Assembly (NCBI RefSeq): GCF_003463065.1
Contig: NZ_QSCM01000004.1
Span: forward strand, 165,770-229,769
DNA from: Blautia sp. OF03-15BH
GTDB taxonomy: Bacteria > Bacillota > Clostridia > Lachnospirales > Lachnospiraceae
Direction of reading: 5' to 3'
Length of the DNA stretch: 64,000 bases
The notes under the pieces were generated by a model that ran no database searches, was not told the origin of the DNA, and was given only the letters and a program-made list of their open reading frames with translations. Position 1 is the stretch's first letter; each line of letters begins with the position of its first letter. Positions 34,057 to 42,993 of the stretch are shown here, in pieces. Position numbers and translations under genes: made by a program.

Positions 34057-34569
34057 TCAGCTGTTGTGCAACACTACCTGTCCTCTGCGGAGAGAATCCT
34101 GCACATTGATCACCCGCTGGTTGGAGCTGCCTTTCCAGTGGAGCTGTGTGTCGCGTTTGTCGCACTCATACTCACCGTCCACAAGCACATCCACATATTT
34201 CATGACTTCATAATTTTTTACCGTCTCCCAGAGACTGCCCGTATACATCCAGATCGTCTTCTCCGGAAACTTTTCCCGGATCTCTTTCGCCAGAGCCGTG
34301 ATCTCCATACGATTTCCCGGATAGAGCGGATCTCCGCCGCTAAAGGTAACGCCGGAAATATAGCTTTTCTCCAGCTGGTCAAAAATCTCCTGTCTGGCCG
34401 CCTGGTCAAAAGGAAGTCCCCCGTTGGGATCCCAGGTCACCGGATTCTGACATTCTTTACAGCAGTGATTGCATCCTGCCACCCAGAGAACTACCCGAAG
34501 GCCGTCTCCGTTAAGCATATCATCTCTGGTAATATTGTGGTATCTCATGTTGTTGTCGCCCCGTTTCAT
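34057..34569 (-). CDS. nrdG: Anaerobic ribonucleotide reductase activating protein
   Basis: A 170-residue radical-SAM activase that installs the glycyl radical on NrdD. The cluster motif is CNHCCKEC (C-x3-C-x2-C spacing) at about residues 36-43, followed by NPVTWDPNGG and FSGGDPLYPGN, as in NrdG. The start is 34569 or, less likely, the ATG at 34548. No nrdD is in the window, which is unusual because nrdD normally precedes nrdG; dut follows instead. Confidence 0.95.
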   Translation of the reverse strand: MKRGDNNMRYHNITRDDMLNGDGLRVVLWVAGCNHCCKECQNPVTWDPNGGLPFDQAARQEIFDQLEKSYISGVTFSGGDPLYPGNRMEITALAKEIREKFPEKTIWMYTGSLWETVKNYEVMKYVDVLVDGEYECDKRDTQLHWKGSSNQRVINVQDSLRRGQVVLHNS

Positions 34570-34573
34570 CTAT

Positions 34574-34633
34574 ACTATATTTAGTATTTTTCATTTTTAT
34601 CTTTACACCATATGGTGCGCTGTTCACTATAGT
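34574..34633. promoter_or_regulatory. Inverted repeats upstream of nrdG
   Basis: Three palindromes lie within 60 bp upstream of nrdG: ACTATATTTAGT (34574-34585), CACCATATGGTG near 34606-34617, and ACTATAGT (34626-34633). The ACTA..TAGT words resemble NrdR-box halves, but the 50-bp spacing is not the usual one, so assignment is tentative. Confidence 0.35.
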
Positions 34634-34677
34634 AACATTTCAGGGCGGGTGAGTCAAGCCTTGTTTGCAAAAAAGAA

Positions 34678-34716
34678 ACAGCTTCCAAAACTTTCTCTTC
34701 AGAAGCCGTCTGTACA
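34678..34716 (-). terminator. Terminator after the trpXYZ-type operon
   Basis: An 8-bp ACGGCTTC/GAAGCTGT stem (one G-T pair) followed by a T-rich tract on the minus strand, just after the ATPase gene. Confidence 0.65.
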
Positions 34717-34723
34717 TTTTCCG

Positions 34724-35497
34724 TCAGTTTCCACATTCAATACTGATCTCATTGAAAAGATCGAGCACATCGTCTACTTTCATCGCTTTCTTTTCATCGC
34801 CTTTTTTGTCCAGGATGATCTTTCCCTGATGCATCATGAGGATACGGGTTCCATATTCGATGGCATAACGGAGATTGTGCGTCACCATCATGGAGGTGAG
34901 CTTTTTCTCACGGACCAGCTGGTCGGTGAGGCGCATATTGATATCTGCCGTCTTCGGGTCCAGAGCCGCCGTGTGCTCATCCAGGATCAGGAAATCAATC
35001 GGTGTCATCGTGGACATGAAAAGGGACATTGCCTGTCGCTGACCGCCGGAAAGGGCTCCTACCTTCACATGGAGCTTGTCCTCCAGTCCCAGGTTCAGCG
35101 GCCGGAGCATCTCTTTGTAATGCTCTTCTCGTTTCTTCTGAACACCGAGTCCCAGGCCGTAGCGTTTGCCCTTGTTGTCTGCCAGAGCCAGATTTTCCAG
35201 GATCGTCATGCTCGGACAGGTTCCCATCGCAGGATTCTGAAAAACACGGCCAATCTTGCTCATTCTCCGGTACTCTTTCTGTCCGGTGATATTTTCCCCG
35301 CTGATGGTAATACTTCCGGAGTCCACAGGGATACTTCCGCAGATCAGATTTAAAAGAGAGGTCTTTCCGGAACCGTTGCTTCCTACAATAGCTACAAATT
35401 CGCCATCCTCCACAGTCAGGTTCAGATCCTGAAACAGACACATTTCATTGACCGTACCCGGATTGTAATATTTATAAATGTGTTTCATCTCAAGCAT
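34724..35497 (-). CDS. trpZ: ABC importer ATPase, TrpZ-like
   Basis: A 257-residue ATPase with Walker A VGSNGSGKTSLLNLI, signature ALSGGQRQAMSL and Walker B DFLILDEHTAALD (His in place of the usual Pro/Ala after Glu). The length and sequence fit ATPases paired with ABC_sub_bind-type binding proteins. It overlaps the permease gene by 8 bp and is last in the operon. The tryptophan assignment rests on the UGG specifier of the T-box that heads the operon. Confidence 0.85.
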   Translation of the reverse strand: MLEMKHIYKYYNPGTVNEMCLFQDLNLTVEDGEFVAIVGSNGSGKTSLLNLICGSIPVDSGSITISGENITGQKEYRRMSKIGRVFQNPAMGTCPSMTILENLALADNKGKRYGLGLGVQKKREEHYKEMLRPLNLGLEDKLHVKVGALSGGQRQAMSLFMSTMTPIDFLILDEHTAALDPKTADINMRLTDQLVREKKLTSMMVTHNLRYAIEYGTRILMMHQGKIILDKKGDEKKAMKVDDVLDLFNEISIECGN

Positions 35498-36371
35498 GGA
35501 TATTCACCTTCCTCTTCCGCTCCATTCCCAAGACCAGAATGATCAGAAACAGGGCCGCAGTAATAAATTTCAAATCTGTGGATGCAAAGCCAAGATTGAT
35601 CGCCAGAGCCACACAGGCTTTATAGATCACAGAGCCGACAACCACACTGGTAGTCACACGAAGGAAGGTTACTTTTCTGAAAAGGCTGGTTCCAATGATC
35701 ACGCTGGCAAGGCCGATGACCATAGTTCCCGTTCCCATGGAAACGTCGAAGAAACGCTGTTCCTGGGCGAAAATGCAACCGCTTAAGGATACCAGACCGT
35801 TTGCAATGGCAAGACCGATGATTTTTACCTTGCCTTTGTCCACACTCAGGGAAGTGATAATCTTGTCGTTATCTCCCACGGCCCGAAGAAGCATACCTGC
35901 TTTCGTCTCCAGATACCAGTCAAGAATGTATTTGCAGGCGAAAGTAATGATCAGGATCACCACTACATTCTTAAAGGGAAGAATGGCTTCCGGCACACTT
36001 TTGACCAGACTGTTCTCAAAGATCGTTACCTTATTATAAATAGGAAGGTTTGCTCTTCCTGCGATCCTTAAATTTACTGTGTAGAGGGCTGTCATCATGA
36101 TAATTCCGGAAAGAAGATCCCTGACCTTCAGCTTCACATGGATGAGACCGGTAAGGGTTCCCACCACTGCTCCTGCCAGGAAACAGATCGGCAGCGTCAG
36201 CACCGGATTAAAGTCCTTGCTGATGAGTACCGCCGCGATGGCTGCTCCCATGGGGAAACTGCCGTCCACCGTCAGATCCGGAAAATCCAGGATCTTATAC
36301 GTGATATAAATTCCCAGGGCCATGATGGCGTAGATCATTCCCTGCTCCAGTACACTAATCAAAAGTGTCAT
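35490..36371 (-). CDS. trpY: ABC importer permease, TrpY-like
   Basis: A 293-residue branched-chain-type (BPD_transp_2) permease with about eight membrane segments. The conserved start is GMIYAIMALGIYITYKILDF, followed by FPDLTVDGSFPMGAA. The length is short for this superfamily, which is typical of the single-permease systems that use ABC_sub_bind proteins. It is encoded between the binding-protein and ATPase genes. Confidence 0.87.
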   Translation of the reverse strand: MTLLISVLEQGMIYAIMALGIYITYKILDFPDLTVDGSFPMGAAIAAVLISKDFNPVLTLPICFLAGAVVGTLTGLIHVKLKVRDLLSGIIMMTALYTVNLRIAGRANLPIYNKVTIFENSLVKSVPEAILPFKNVVVILIITFACKYILDWYLETKAGMLLRAVGDNDKIITSLSVDKGKVKIIGLAIANGLVSLSGCIFAQEQRFFDVSMGTGTMVIGLASVIIGTSLFRKVTFLRVTTSVVVGSVIYKACVALAINLGFASTDLKFITAALFLIILVLGMERKRKVNIHA

Positions 36372-36409
36372 ACGTCATAAACCTCTCAATTCTTAACCTT
36401 TTCTCTTTT

Positions 36410-37408
36410 TCACTCTACTGTGATCGTCTCGTAAACCTCTGCTGCTTCATTCAGGACATCATCAGAAATGGTAAAGTCAATGTTTCCTGCTGCCTCTGTG
36501 TTTACATAAACATTACCGCCCTCGCAGATCTCAAACGGAGTCTCTGCAGCAGTTGCCTCGCCCTTCAGGACTTTGGCTGCCATCTCACCGGTCTGTTTTC
36601 CAAGAGCTACATAGTCGATACCGACAGCTGCCACACAACCGTTTTTCACCTGCTCTACCTCAGAACCAAATACCGGGATCTTTGCGTCGTTTGCTGCTGC
36701 CAGAACGGTCTGGAGAGCAGAAACAACGGTATTGTCCGTCAGGTTGGAGATACAGTCTACCTTGGAAGCCAGGTCCTTGGCTGCCATTTCCACATCGGCA
36801 ATGGTATTGATACCGGTATCTACGATCTCAAAACCATATTTTTCTGCATTGTCCTTGTATTCCTGGATCGTGCTGACGGAGTTTGCCTCGCTGGTGGTAT
36901 AGAGAATACCGATTTTCTTTGCATCCGGCATCAGTTCGCGGATCAGTTCCATCTGCTCCGTTACCGGCAGTTTATCAGAAGTACCGGTGATATTTCCTAC
37001 GTTGGTTCCGTCCTCATTGACAAGACCGGCACCGACCGGATCGGATACTGCGGTGTAGATCACGGGAATGTCTGCATCCATGGCACTGTTATAAGCGCTC
37101 ATAGCACTCGGAGTAGCGATGGCACAGATCAGATCCACTTTCTTATTGACAAAGCTGTCTGCGATGGTCGCTGCGCTTCCGGTGTCTGCCTGTGAGTTCT
37201 GATATTCCACGGTGAGATTTTTGCCCTCCTCAAAACCTGCCTCTTTTAAGCCTTCCAGAAAACCCTCCCGGCAGTTGTCCAGCGAACCATGCTCTGCAAA
37301 CTGGCTGATACCGATCGTTACAGATTCCTCGTCTGCCATTGCCGGAACTGCCATTGCTGCTGCCATTGTCATTGCTGCCATTACCATTGCCATTACTTTT
37401 CTTCTCAT
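36410..37408 (-). CDS. trpX: ABC importer substrate-binding protein, TrpX-like
   Basis: A 332-residue ABC_sub_bind family periplasmic-type binding protein. The signal sequence (about 1-25, Met/Ala-rich, ending AVPAMADE) has no lipobox cysteine, unlike most Gram-positive binding proteins, so anchoring is unclear. The mature part starts VTIGISQFAEHGSLDNCREG, characteristic of the family. A GGAG site lies 8 bases before the ATG. It is first gene of the T-box-controlled operon; tryptophan (or a precursor) is the inferred ligand. Confidence 0.88.
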   Translation of the reverse strand: MRRKVMAMVMAAMTMAAAMAVPAMADEESVTIGISQFAEHGSLDNCREGFLEGLKEAGFEEGKNLTVEYQNSQADTGSAATIADSFVNKKVDLICAIATPSAMSAYNSAMDADIPVIYTAVSDPVGAGLVNEDGTNVGNITGTSDKLPVTEQMELIRELMPDAKKIGILYTTSEANSVSTIQEYKDNAEKYGFEIVDTGINTIADVEMAAKDLASKVDCISNLTDNTVVSALQTVLAAANDAKIPVFGSEVEQVKNGCVAAVGIDYVALGKQTGEMAAKVLKGEATAAETPFEICEGGNVYVNTEAAGNIDFTISDDVLNEAAEVYETITVE

Positions 37409-37529
37409 CTTTCATTCTCCTTTTCCATACTGTGGTTTTTGTTAACGCATTGCTGTTCTCAAAGATACACCGGTGTCGGAAAGAAAATGAGAGAGCTCAG
37501 GGCCGGAAGCGATCTTCTGTAGAAAAAGA

Positions 37530-37820
37530 AAACCGCCTCAGATCAGATCTTTCTGATTTGAGGCGGTAATAAAATCTTATTATCGCGGTACCACTCAACT
37601 TAGCTGTGCTTTCACACATGCCCTCTCTTGCACGTACTATCATACGCTCCGGATTGATAACGGGTTCGGTTCCCGGCTGCTCCTACTCTGTGACTCCATT
37701 TCAGGCCGCCCTCGAAAGTCCATTCAGCAAATCAGTCCATACTGCAATCTCACCATCTGCAGCTCTCTTTGATCTTCCAAGATGCTTACTACTCTTTCTC
37801 ATCGGTTTGTTCTTTGTTGT
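37530..37820 (-). ncRNA. T-box riboswitch leader, tryptophan type (UGG specifier)
   Basis: The T-box core AGTGGTACCGCG is at 37584-37595 (minus). It is followed by a strong terminator at 37530-37567 (ACCGCCTCAAATCAGA paired with TCTGATCTGAGGCGGT, then TTTTCTTTTT). The specifier region reads GAATGGACTT in the frame where the Phe leader has GAATTTCACA, giving UGG, the only Trp codon. Stem I motifs GATGAGAAAGAGTAGTAAG and AGAGAGCTGCAGATGGTGAG are present. Confidence 0.92.
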
Positions 37821-37825
37821 GGTAA

Positions 37826-37854
37826 AGTCTAACACTAAATATCCGACTTGTCAA
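37826..37854 (-). promoter_or_regulatory. SigA-type promoter of the trpXYZ T-box transcript
   Basis: On the minus strand there is TTGACA (37849-37854), 17-bp spacer and TAGACT (37826-37831). Confidence 0.78.
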
Positions 37855-37975
37855 CCCTGTTTTTTTATTTTTTTCATACCTTTTTCGGGAAAGGGGAGTT
37901 TTCTTTATATTTTTGGATCAAATCATACTATTGTCAGGTAATATTGAGTTTTTCACACTCTTTTATTGAATATCA

Positions 37976-39793
37976 TCACCTGTCATACCACTGTGACTGC
38001 AGCTCATAAAGCCGGGCAAACTCTCCTTGTAATTGCATCAGTTCATTGAAGCTGCCATCCTCTTCTATCTTCCCGTTTTTGAAGACGATGATCCGGTCCG
38101 CGAGCCTGGCGACGGAGATCCGGTGGGTGACGTAGATGACGGTTTTATCCTTCGCCAGGGAATTGTATTTCTCAAAAATTTCCGTTTCCGCCAGAGGGTC
38201 CAGGTTGCTGGTAGGCTCGTCCAGAACGATCAGATCCCGGTTCCGGTAGGCCGCCCGGGCGATCGCAAGCTTCTGCCACTGGCCTCCGGAGAGATCCGTT
38301 CCCCCCACATATTTTCCCAGAAGCTTATTTTCCAGAGCCGAAAGCCCGGAAAAAGCAAGGGCACGCTCTATGGCCTTTTCCTCATAGCGCTGATGGGTCT
38401 CTCCAAGAAATACATTCTCATAAAGCGTAAACGTTTCATAATGGGTCGGGTCCTGGACAACCACGCTCTGGGCGTCAAAACGAGACTCCGGATGGAGCTC
38501 TTCCGTCGGTTTCCCGTTCAGGAGGAGCGTCCCCTCAGACGGACTCAGCATACCGGTAAGAAGTTTTACAAAGGTCGATTTTCCTGCGCCGTTTTCCCCG
38601 ACAAAGGCGACCTTCTCGCCAGGATGCAGGGTAAAATCCACACCGTTTAACGTATATCGTGTGGTCAGCAGATAGCGGTATTTCACGCCTTTTGCCTCCG
38701 CCCTATGGAGCGACACTTTCTCCGATTCCAGAGTTTCATCCTCCTTAAGATCCATCAGGTCAAAAAACTGCGCCGCCCGGTTTTTCTGCGCCTGAAAGCT
38801 TCCAAAGGCCCGGATCAGCTGGGCGGAATCCGTGATCAGCGTCCCCGTCATAGCAAAAACCGCGCTCATGGCTCCCAGAGAAAGCTTTCCCTGGGCCAGG
38901 AGAAGAATCGCCAGAACCATGCCGCCCACATGGGCCACATTGTAAAAAAGAGAATTTACGATCTGTAATAACGCGCGGTTCCGAATCAGTTTTTTCTGGC
39001 GGATCACATAGGCATCCGCCCGCTCTCTCCATTTTCCGTAAAAGAAGTCATGAAGCCCCAGCGTTTTGATCTCTTTTTCCGCCGGAGAAAGCAAAAGCTC
39101 CTCAAAATATTCGGTCTCCCGCTGAAGCTCCGTACTCTCCTTCACAAAACGGAACTGCAGCTTTTCCCCCAGAGAAACGCTGTAAAGGGTCGGAAGAGGC
39201 GCCAGAAGTACAAGGACGCTCAGCAAGGGATGATAAAGATAAAGCGCCGCCGCAATCGTCAGCACAGAAATTACCTTTGCGACCACCACATAGCCGCTGA
39301 TCATCACTTTCCGGTTGATTCCATTCCAGCTGTCCCCGGCAAAATCAAAGACCTGGCGCATCCGGTCTTTCATCACAGGTGCCTCTAAATACTCCGGCGA
39401 AACAGAATTGACTTTTTTCAGCAGATGTACCTTGAAAAGCTCCTGCTGCCGGTTGGCCTGAACCATATCCAGCTGCTCAAAATCTCCACCGCCTTCCGGC
39501 GCAAGATAACTCTCCAGAAGGTCCGCCGCAAACGAGATTCCCCAGTAAAGCACGAGCATGAACGCCGCTTCTGTTACGCGATTCCCGGCATTTTCCACCA
39601 CGGAAATATACCGGCCCCAGATTTCCGCAATGAGCGGTTTTAAGAAAGAAAGCAGGACAAAAAATCCCAGATAGATGCAGCTGATCCCTTTTGTTGCGCG
39701 GAAAACATAGAGAAACAGGCGAAGCAAATGACGAAAAGAAGGCTTCTGTTCCTTCTGGATCTCCCGTTCTTTTTCTGCTGTGCGATCATTCAT
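37976..39793 (-). CDS. ABC exporter half-transporter (second of pair)
   Basis: A protein of about 605 residues with an N-terminal exporter membrane domain (about 30-330) and a nucleotide-binding domain with Walker A VGENGAGKSTFVKLL, signature DLSGGQWQKLAIAR and Walker B LIVLDEPTSNLD. The SGGQW signature and the absence of an N-terminal C39 peptidase resemble transporters for lanthipeptides and other secreted peptides. The ATG at 39793 overlaps the previous stop by 4 bp; a longer frame to 39856 lies inside that gene. It is second in an operon behind an operator-like promoter at 41909. Confidence 0.9.
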   Translation of the reverse strand: MNDRTAEKEREIQKEQKPSFRHLLRLFLYVFRATKGISCIYLGFFVLLSFLKPLIAEIWGRYISVVENAGNRVTEAAFMLVLYWGISFAADLLESYLAPEGGGDFEQLDMVQANRQQELFKVHLLKKVNSVSPEYLEAPVMKDRMRQVFDFAGDSWNGINRKVMISGYVVVAKVISVLTIAAALYLYHPLLSVLVLLAPLPTLYSVSLGEKLQFRFVKESTELQRETEYFEELLLSPAEKEIKTLGLHDFFYGKWRERADAYVIRQKKLIRNRALLQIVNSLFYNVAHVGGMVLAILLLAQGKLSLGAMSAVFAMTGTLITDSAQLIRAFGSFQAQKNRAAQFFDLMDLKEDETLESEKVSLHRAEAKGVKYRYLLTTRYTLNGVDFTLHPGEKVAFVGENGAGKSTFVKLLTGMLSPSEGTLLLNGKPTEELHPESRFDAQSVVVQDPTHYETFTLYENVFLGETHQRYEEKAIERALAFSGLSALENKLLGKYVGGTDLSGGQWQKLAIARAAYRNRDLIVLDEPTSNLDPLAETEIFEKYNSLAKDKTVIYVTHRISVARLADRIIVFKNGKIEEDGSFNELMQLQGEFARLYELQSQWYDR

Positions 39794-41604
39794 GGGGATT
39801 TCACCTCCTTCTTCTGGGCCCATTTCTTCTGGTACCACTGCTTCTGGGCCTTCCACATATCTGCGTAGATACCGCCCCGCTCCAGCAGCTCCTCATGCGT
39901 TCCCGTATCCACGACCCGCCCCTTTGAGATCACCAGAATACGGTCGGTGATTCTGGTAGAGCCCAGACGATGTGTGATAAAAAGCGAGGTCTTGTTCTCT
40001 GCGAGCTTCGCAAATTCACTGTAAAGTTCACTTTCCGCCATAGGATCCAGCTGGCTCGTGGGCTCATCCAGGATCAGAACGGGTCTGTCGCCCATCAATG
40101 CCCGGGCCAGAGCAATCCGCTGCCACTGCCCTCCGGAGAGATCTACGCCGCCCTCAAAATCCCGGTTCAGCATGGTATCTTCTCCTTTTGGCAGGCGTTC
40201 CAGAAAAGGCAGCACCTTTCCCTTCTGCATCGCCTCTCTCACTGCCTCCCTGTCAGAAAGCTGCTCCACATCACCGATTCCCACGTTTTCCCTTAACGAG
40301 ATACTGTACCTTGTAAAGTCCTGAAAAACCGTTCCGAATATTTTTTCCCGCGCTTCCCTCGCATAGGCCTGCAGAGGCTTTCCTCCAATCAGAATCCGGC
40401 CGCTGTCCGGTTCGAAAAGCCCGAGCAGGAGTTTGACCATCGTCGTTTTTCCTTCTCCATTCATTCCCACAATGGAAATCTTCTCTCCGGCCCTGATCTC
40501 AAAGCTCATATGGGACAGCACCTGCCTGTCCGTCCCGGGATATGTAAAACAGACATCCTCAAAGGCAATGGAACAGTCTTTGGGAACTTCCTTCGCCTCT
40601 CCATAGGTTTCTTCCGAAAGGTTGAAAAACCTGTCATAATATTCATAGGCCTTTATGTGATAGCCCATGTTTGCAACGATATTCGTGTAATAGGAAAGAT
40701 TTTCCGCCAGCGTCGTAAATATAGCCCCCGCCAGGGCCACAAACGTCGGAAAAGAAAGCTCCCCTGTCTGATAAATCCACAGAAGAAGGCCTGCATTTAT
40801 CAGCTGACCAACTCTGGAGATATTTCTCTCTGCAAAATGATGGCGGAGATTCTGGAAATAATAGCGTTCATATTCCCGGTTTCTACCTCCGAGCCGCTTC
40901 TGAAACGTGCGGATCAGGAAATCGGACGACTGGTTTAACCGATTTTCCCGGATCGTTTTTGGCTCACAGAGCATTTTTTCCAGTTTTTCATACTGGATCT
41001 CCTTCTCCCAGTAAGTTTCCATCTCCTCATAAATGTTGAAGGAGTTTTTAAAGCACAGCACACGTTCCAGCACAACGGGAGCCAGAAGCGTGAACAGAAA
41101 CCACCAGCGGATTTTTAGAAAAAGAATCAAAGTTCCGGCAGTGGCCACCGTCGCTGTCAGCGCATTGCAGAAATACTTTGGAAAAAGATGCAGCGCAGCT
41201 GTTTCCGCCCGGCCGTAGGCTTTGTCTATGATCTCTCTGGATTCTTTGTTTTCGTAATGCTCATAGCGCAGTTTTTTCAGTTTCTGCAGCATCCTTCCCT
41301 TGTAGGCAGACCGGAAAATCAGCTCCGTCTGGGGTTCCACATAGACCTGCTGCAAAAGATTCAGAAGATCAGGCAGCACCGCGCTCACGATAAAAACCAG
41401 CATGGTCGGAACAATCGCCGAAAACGCTAGCTCTCCCCGGGCGATCGAGAGTCCGTCCGTCATCAGCCGCTCACTTGCCAGCACAAAAACCGGCGGCAGG
41501 ACACCAGAAAGCACAGCCAAAGCAAAGGCCAGAGGCACCAGAAACGGATTTGTGGATGATAAAATGGTAAAAAGATCTTTGTAGGCCGATTGGATTCGTT
41601 TCAT
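39790..41604 (-). CDS. ABC exporter half-transporter (first of pair)
   Basis: A protein of about 604 residues with the same domain order as its partner: a membrane domain with about six helices, then Walker A VGMNGEGKTTMVKLL, signature DLSGGQWQRIALAR and Walker B VLILDEPTSQLD. Both halves have the catalytic Glu. The start is the ATG at 41604, with GGAGG about 10 bases upstream. It probably forms a heterodimer that exports a peptide. A decayed copy of codons 31-65 of this gene lies at 42672-42774. The leader reaches back to a promoter with the regulon motif. Confidence 0.9.
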   Translation of the reverse strand: MKRIQSAYKDLFTILSSTNPFLVPLAFALAVLSGVLPPVFVLASERLMTDGLSIARGELAFSAIVPTMLVFIVSAVLPDLLNLLQQVYVEPQTELIFRSAYKGRMLQKLKKLRYEHYENKESREIIDKAYGRAETAALHLFPKYFCNALTATVATAGTLILFLKIRWWFLFTLLAPVVLERVLCFKNSFNIYEEMETYWEKEIQYEKLEKMLCEPKTIRENRLNQSSDFLIRTFQKRLGGRNREYERYYFQNLRHHFAERNISRVGQLINAGLLLWIYQTGELSFPTFVALAGAIFTTLAENLSYYTNIVANMGYHIKAYEYYDRFFNLSEETYGEAKEVPKDCSIAFEDVCFTYPGTDRQVLSHMSFEIRAGEKISIVGMNGEGKTTMVKLLLGLFEPDSGRILIGGKPLQAYAREAREKIFGTVFQDFTRYSISLRENVGIGDVEQLSDREAVREAMQKGKVLPFLERLPKGEDTMLNRDFEGGVDLSGGQWQRIALARALMGDRPVLILDEPTSQLDPMAESELYSEFAKLAENKTSLFITHRLGSTRITDRILVISKGRVVDTGTHEELLERGGIYADMWKAQKQWYQKKWAQKKEVKSP

Positions 41605-41692
41605 TTTGGGGTGTCCTCCGTACTTAGTCTTCTGCTTTTTCATATCGCATTCTGCGCCAGAAATAGTTTTGCATAGCCACCATTAAGCTTCA

Positions 41693-41885
41693 TCAGTTTT
41701 CCATTGACAGAATAGCTCTTGCCCTGGCTTCGTCTTTCTCTTCTACCAGCACTTCATAAAAATCTTTTACACTTCCATCTCTGCTCAGGGCAACGCTTGA
41801 GCCAGTAAGATTATTCATGGATAATCTTAAATTATTATTTGTAGTGTTTGTCTTGTAGGCTATGTTTTGGGTGTCCTAATAACAT
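41693..41885 (-). pseudogene. Internally deleted copy of a small signal-transducing-type protein gene
   Basis: A GGAG site and ATG-TTA-TTA start (41885) are fused, by a deletion of about 80 bp, to the middle of the reading frame seen intact at 42463-42577. After the junction the frame is shifted, and translation from the ATG stops after 16 codons. The displaced frame encodes KTNT...NNLRLSMNN, GSVKDFYEVLVEEKDEARA, ending LSMEN. Together the two fragments suggest an ancestral protein of about 80 residues resembling DUF2007-type small proteins. It lies between the regulated promoter and the exporter genes. Confidence 0.65.
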
Positions 41886-41908
41886 AACAGGCTCCTTTCT
41901 CAGATCGT

Positions 41909-41940
41909 ATCATAAAAGGCAAAAAAAGTTTATAACACTT
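41909..41940 (-). promoter_or_regulatory. Regulon promoter of the exporter operon
   Basis: On the minus strand, a -10 box TATGAT (41909-41914) lies 17 bp downstream of TGTTAT, which is part of an operator-like 18-mer (41923-41940) matching 15 of 18 positions of AAACGTCATAAACTTTTT. There is no good -35 box, as expected for an activator-dependent promoter. Confidence 0.6.
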
Positions 41941-41957
41941 TATGCCAAAATCTCGAA

Positions 41958-42431
41958 TTACAATTTACATACCATAATGTATTCTTCGTCATTTTCCTCA
42001 ACAATATGGAAGCCCACTTTATAATACATGCGAACAGCATAATTTTTCTTTTGAACAGACAATGAGGTTTGCTTATATCCCTGATTTTTAAGTTCCAAAA
42101 GTATCCTTTTCATCAATTTCGTTCCAATGCCATGATTTCTGTACTCTTTAAGCAATGAAATAGCAAGTGAAGGAGTTGCATCGTTAACATGCCCATAGTC
42201 ATCCATAATACGAACCCAGACTGCTCCTACTATTTTCTCATCTAATTCAGCCACATAGCATATATCGCCTTTTTGCCTGCCAAAATCCGCTACATATACT
42301 TGTAATTCCGGTTTCTTTATTATTTCATAGGGTGGGGCATCTACGCCATCCGGAATAAAAATGGCTTCATACAAAAAGGTGTTTAATATATTCACTTCAT
42401 CCTGTTTTAGTTCTCTTATTTCATAATCCAT
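41958..42431 (-). CDS. GNAT family N-acetyltransferase
   Basis: A protein of about 157 residues with the GNAT acetyl-CoA-binding signature SLLKEYRNHGIGTKLMKRIL (about 95-114) and the C-terminal YYKVGFHIVEENDEEYIM segment. The start is the ATG at 42431 with GGAG six bases upstream. Codon use is AT-rich like the cassette to its left. It sits between two broken copies of the same small gene, so it was probably brought in or trapped by a duplication. Substrate unknown. Confidence 0.9.
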   Translation of the reverse strand: MDYEIRELKQDEVNILNTFLYEAIFIPDGVDAPPYEIIKKPELQVYVADFGRQKGDICYVAELDEKIVGAVWVRIMDDYGHVNDATPSLAISLLKEYRNHGIGTKLMKRILLELKNQGYKQTSLSVQKKNYAVRMYYKVGFHIVEENDEEYIMVCKL

Positions 42432-42458
42432 AGGAATCTCCATTTCTCGCACCAGTAG

Positions 42459-42577
42459 TTAAATTATTATTGTGTTTGTCCTGTAAGCTATGTTTTTGGC
42501 GTCCAGTAAATTCTTGGCTCGGAAAAATTTTTCCATATTGGAGGTGCAGTATACTTCTTTCCATTTTTTTAATAACA
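42459..42577 (-). pseudogene. Truncated N-terminal copy of the small signal-transducing-type protein gene
   Basis: From the ATG at 42577 (GGAGCC upstream) the frame reads LKKWKEVYCTSNMEKF and FRAKNLLDAKNIAY, then runs into TNTIII and a stop at the edge of the acetyltransferase gene. The missing C-terminal part is found in the second copy at 41693. It might still be translated as a 38-residue fragment. Confidence 0.6.
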
Positions 42578-42671
42578 TAACAGGCTCCCTTCGCAATGGT
42601 GTGTTCAGTATAACACAAAAAGAGTTCTGTTTCCATTGTAATAAAGCCATTCTTTTGTTGTTACCGAACGT

Positions 42672-42774
42672 GAGATTGAGAGTCCATCCATCATCAGCCG
42701 CTCACTCGCCAGGACAAAAAACGGCGGCAGAACACCGGAAAACACCGCCAACGCAAAAGCTGGAGACATAAGAA
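42672..42774 (-). pseudogene. Remnant of an ABC exporter gene
   Basis: The translation FLMSPAFALAVFSGVLPP and FVLASERLMMDGLSI matches residues 31-65 of the exporter encoded at 39790-41604 at most positions. No start, stop or remaining domain is present. It is evidence of a former second exporter gene or a partial tandem duplication. Confidence 0.8.
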
Positions 42775-42993
42775 ACGGAGAAGTTCTTCAGAGCCTGCTT
42801 TTTCATTTTTTGGTACAAAAAGAAGCTGCTGCTCCATAGATTGATTACTCATCTATTTTGCAACAACTCCTTGATCCTCGCGACAGTCACCAAATATCCA
42901 TCCAAGGCAAGCATGATTACTTAGCTCATTATCACGAAAATAAACTGCGATCAGCATCTGCCAAAGTGTGTCGTCGAACAGTCACAAAAGTGC
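42775..42993. other. Degraded intergenic stretch
   Basis: No intact gene. On the minus strand a short frame (around 42860-42975; DTLWQMLIAVYFRDNELS) without a start looks like coding debris of unknown origin. Confidence 0.4.

Noticed and set aside
42421..42650. Alternative frames across the acetyltransferase 5' end
   Set aside because: They extend the small-gene fragment upstream through its own ribosome-binding site; only the part from the ATG at 42577 makes sense.
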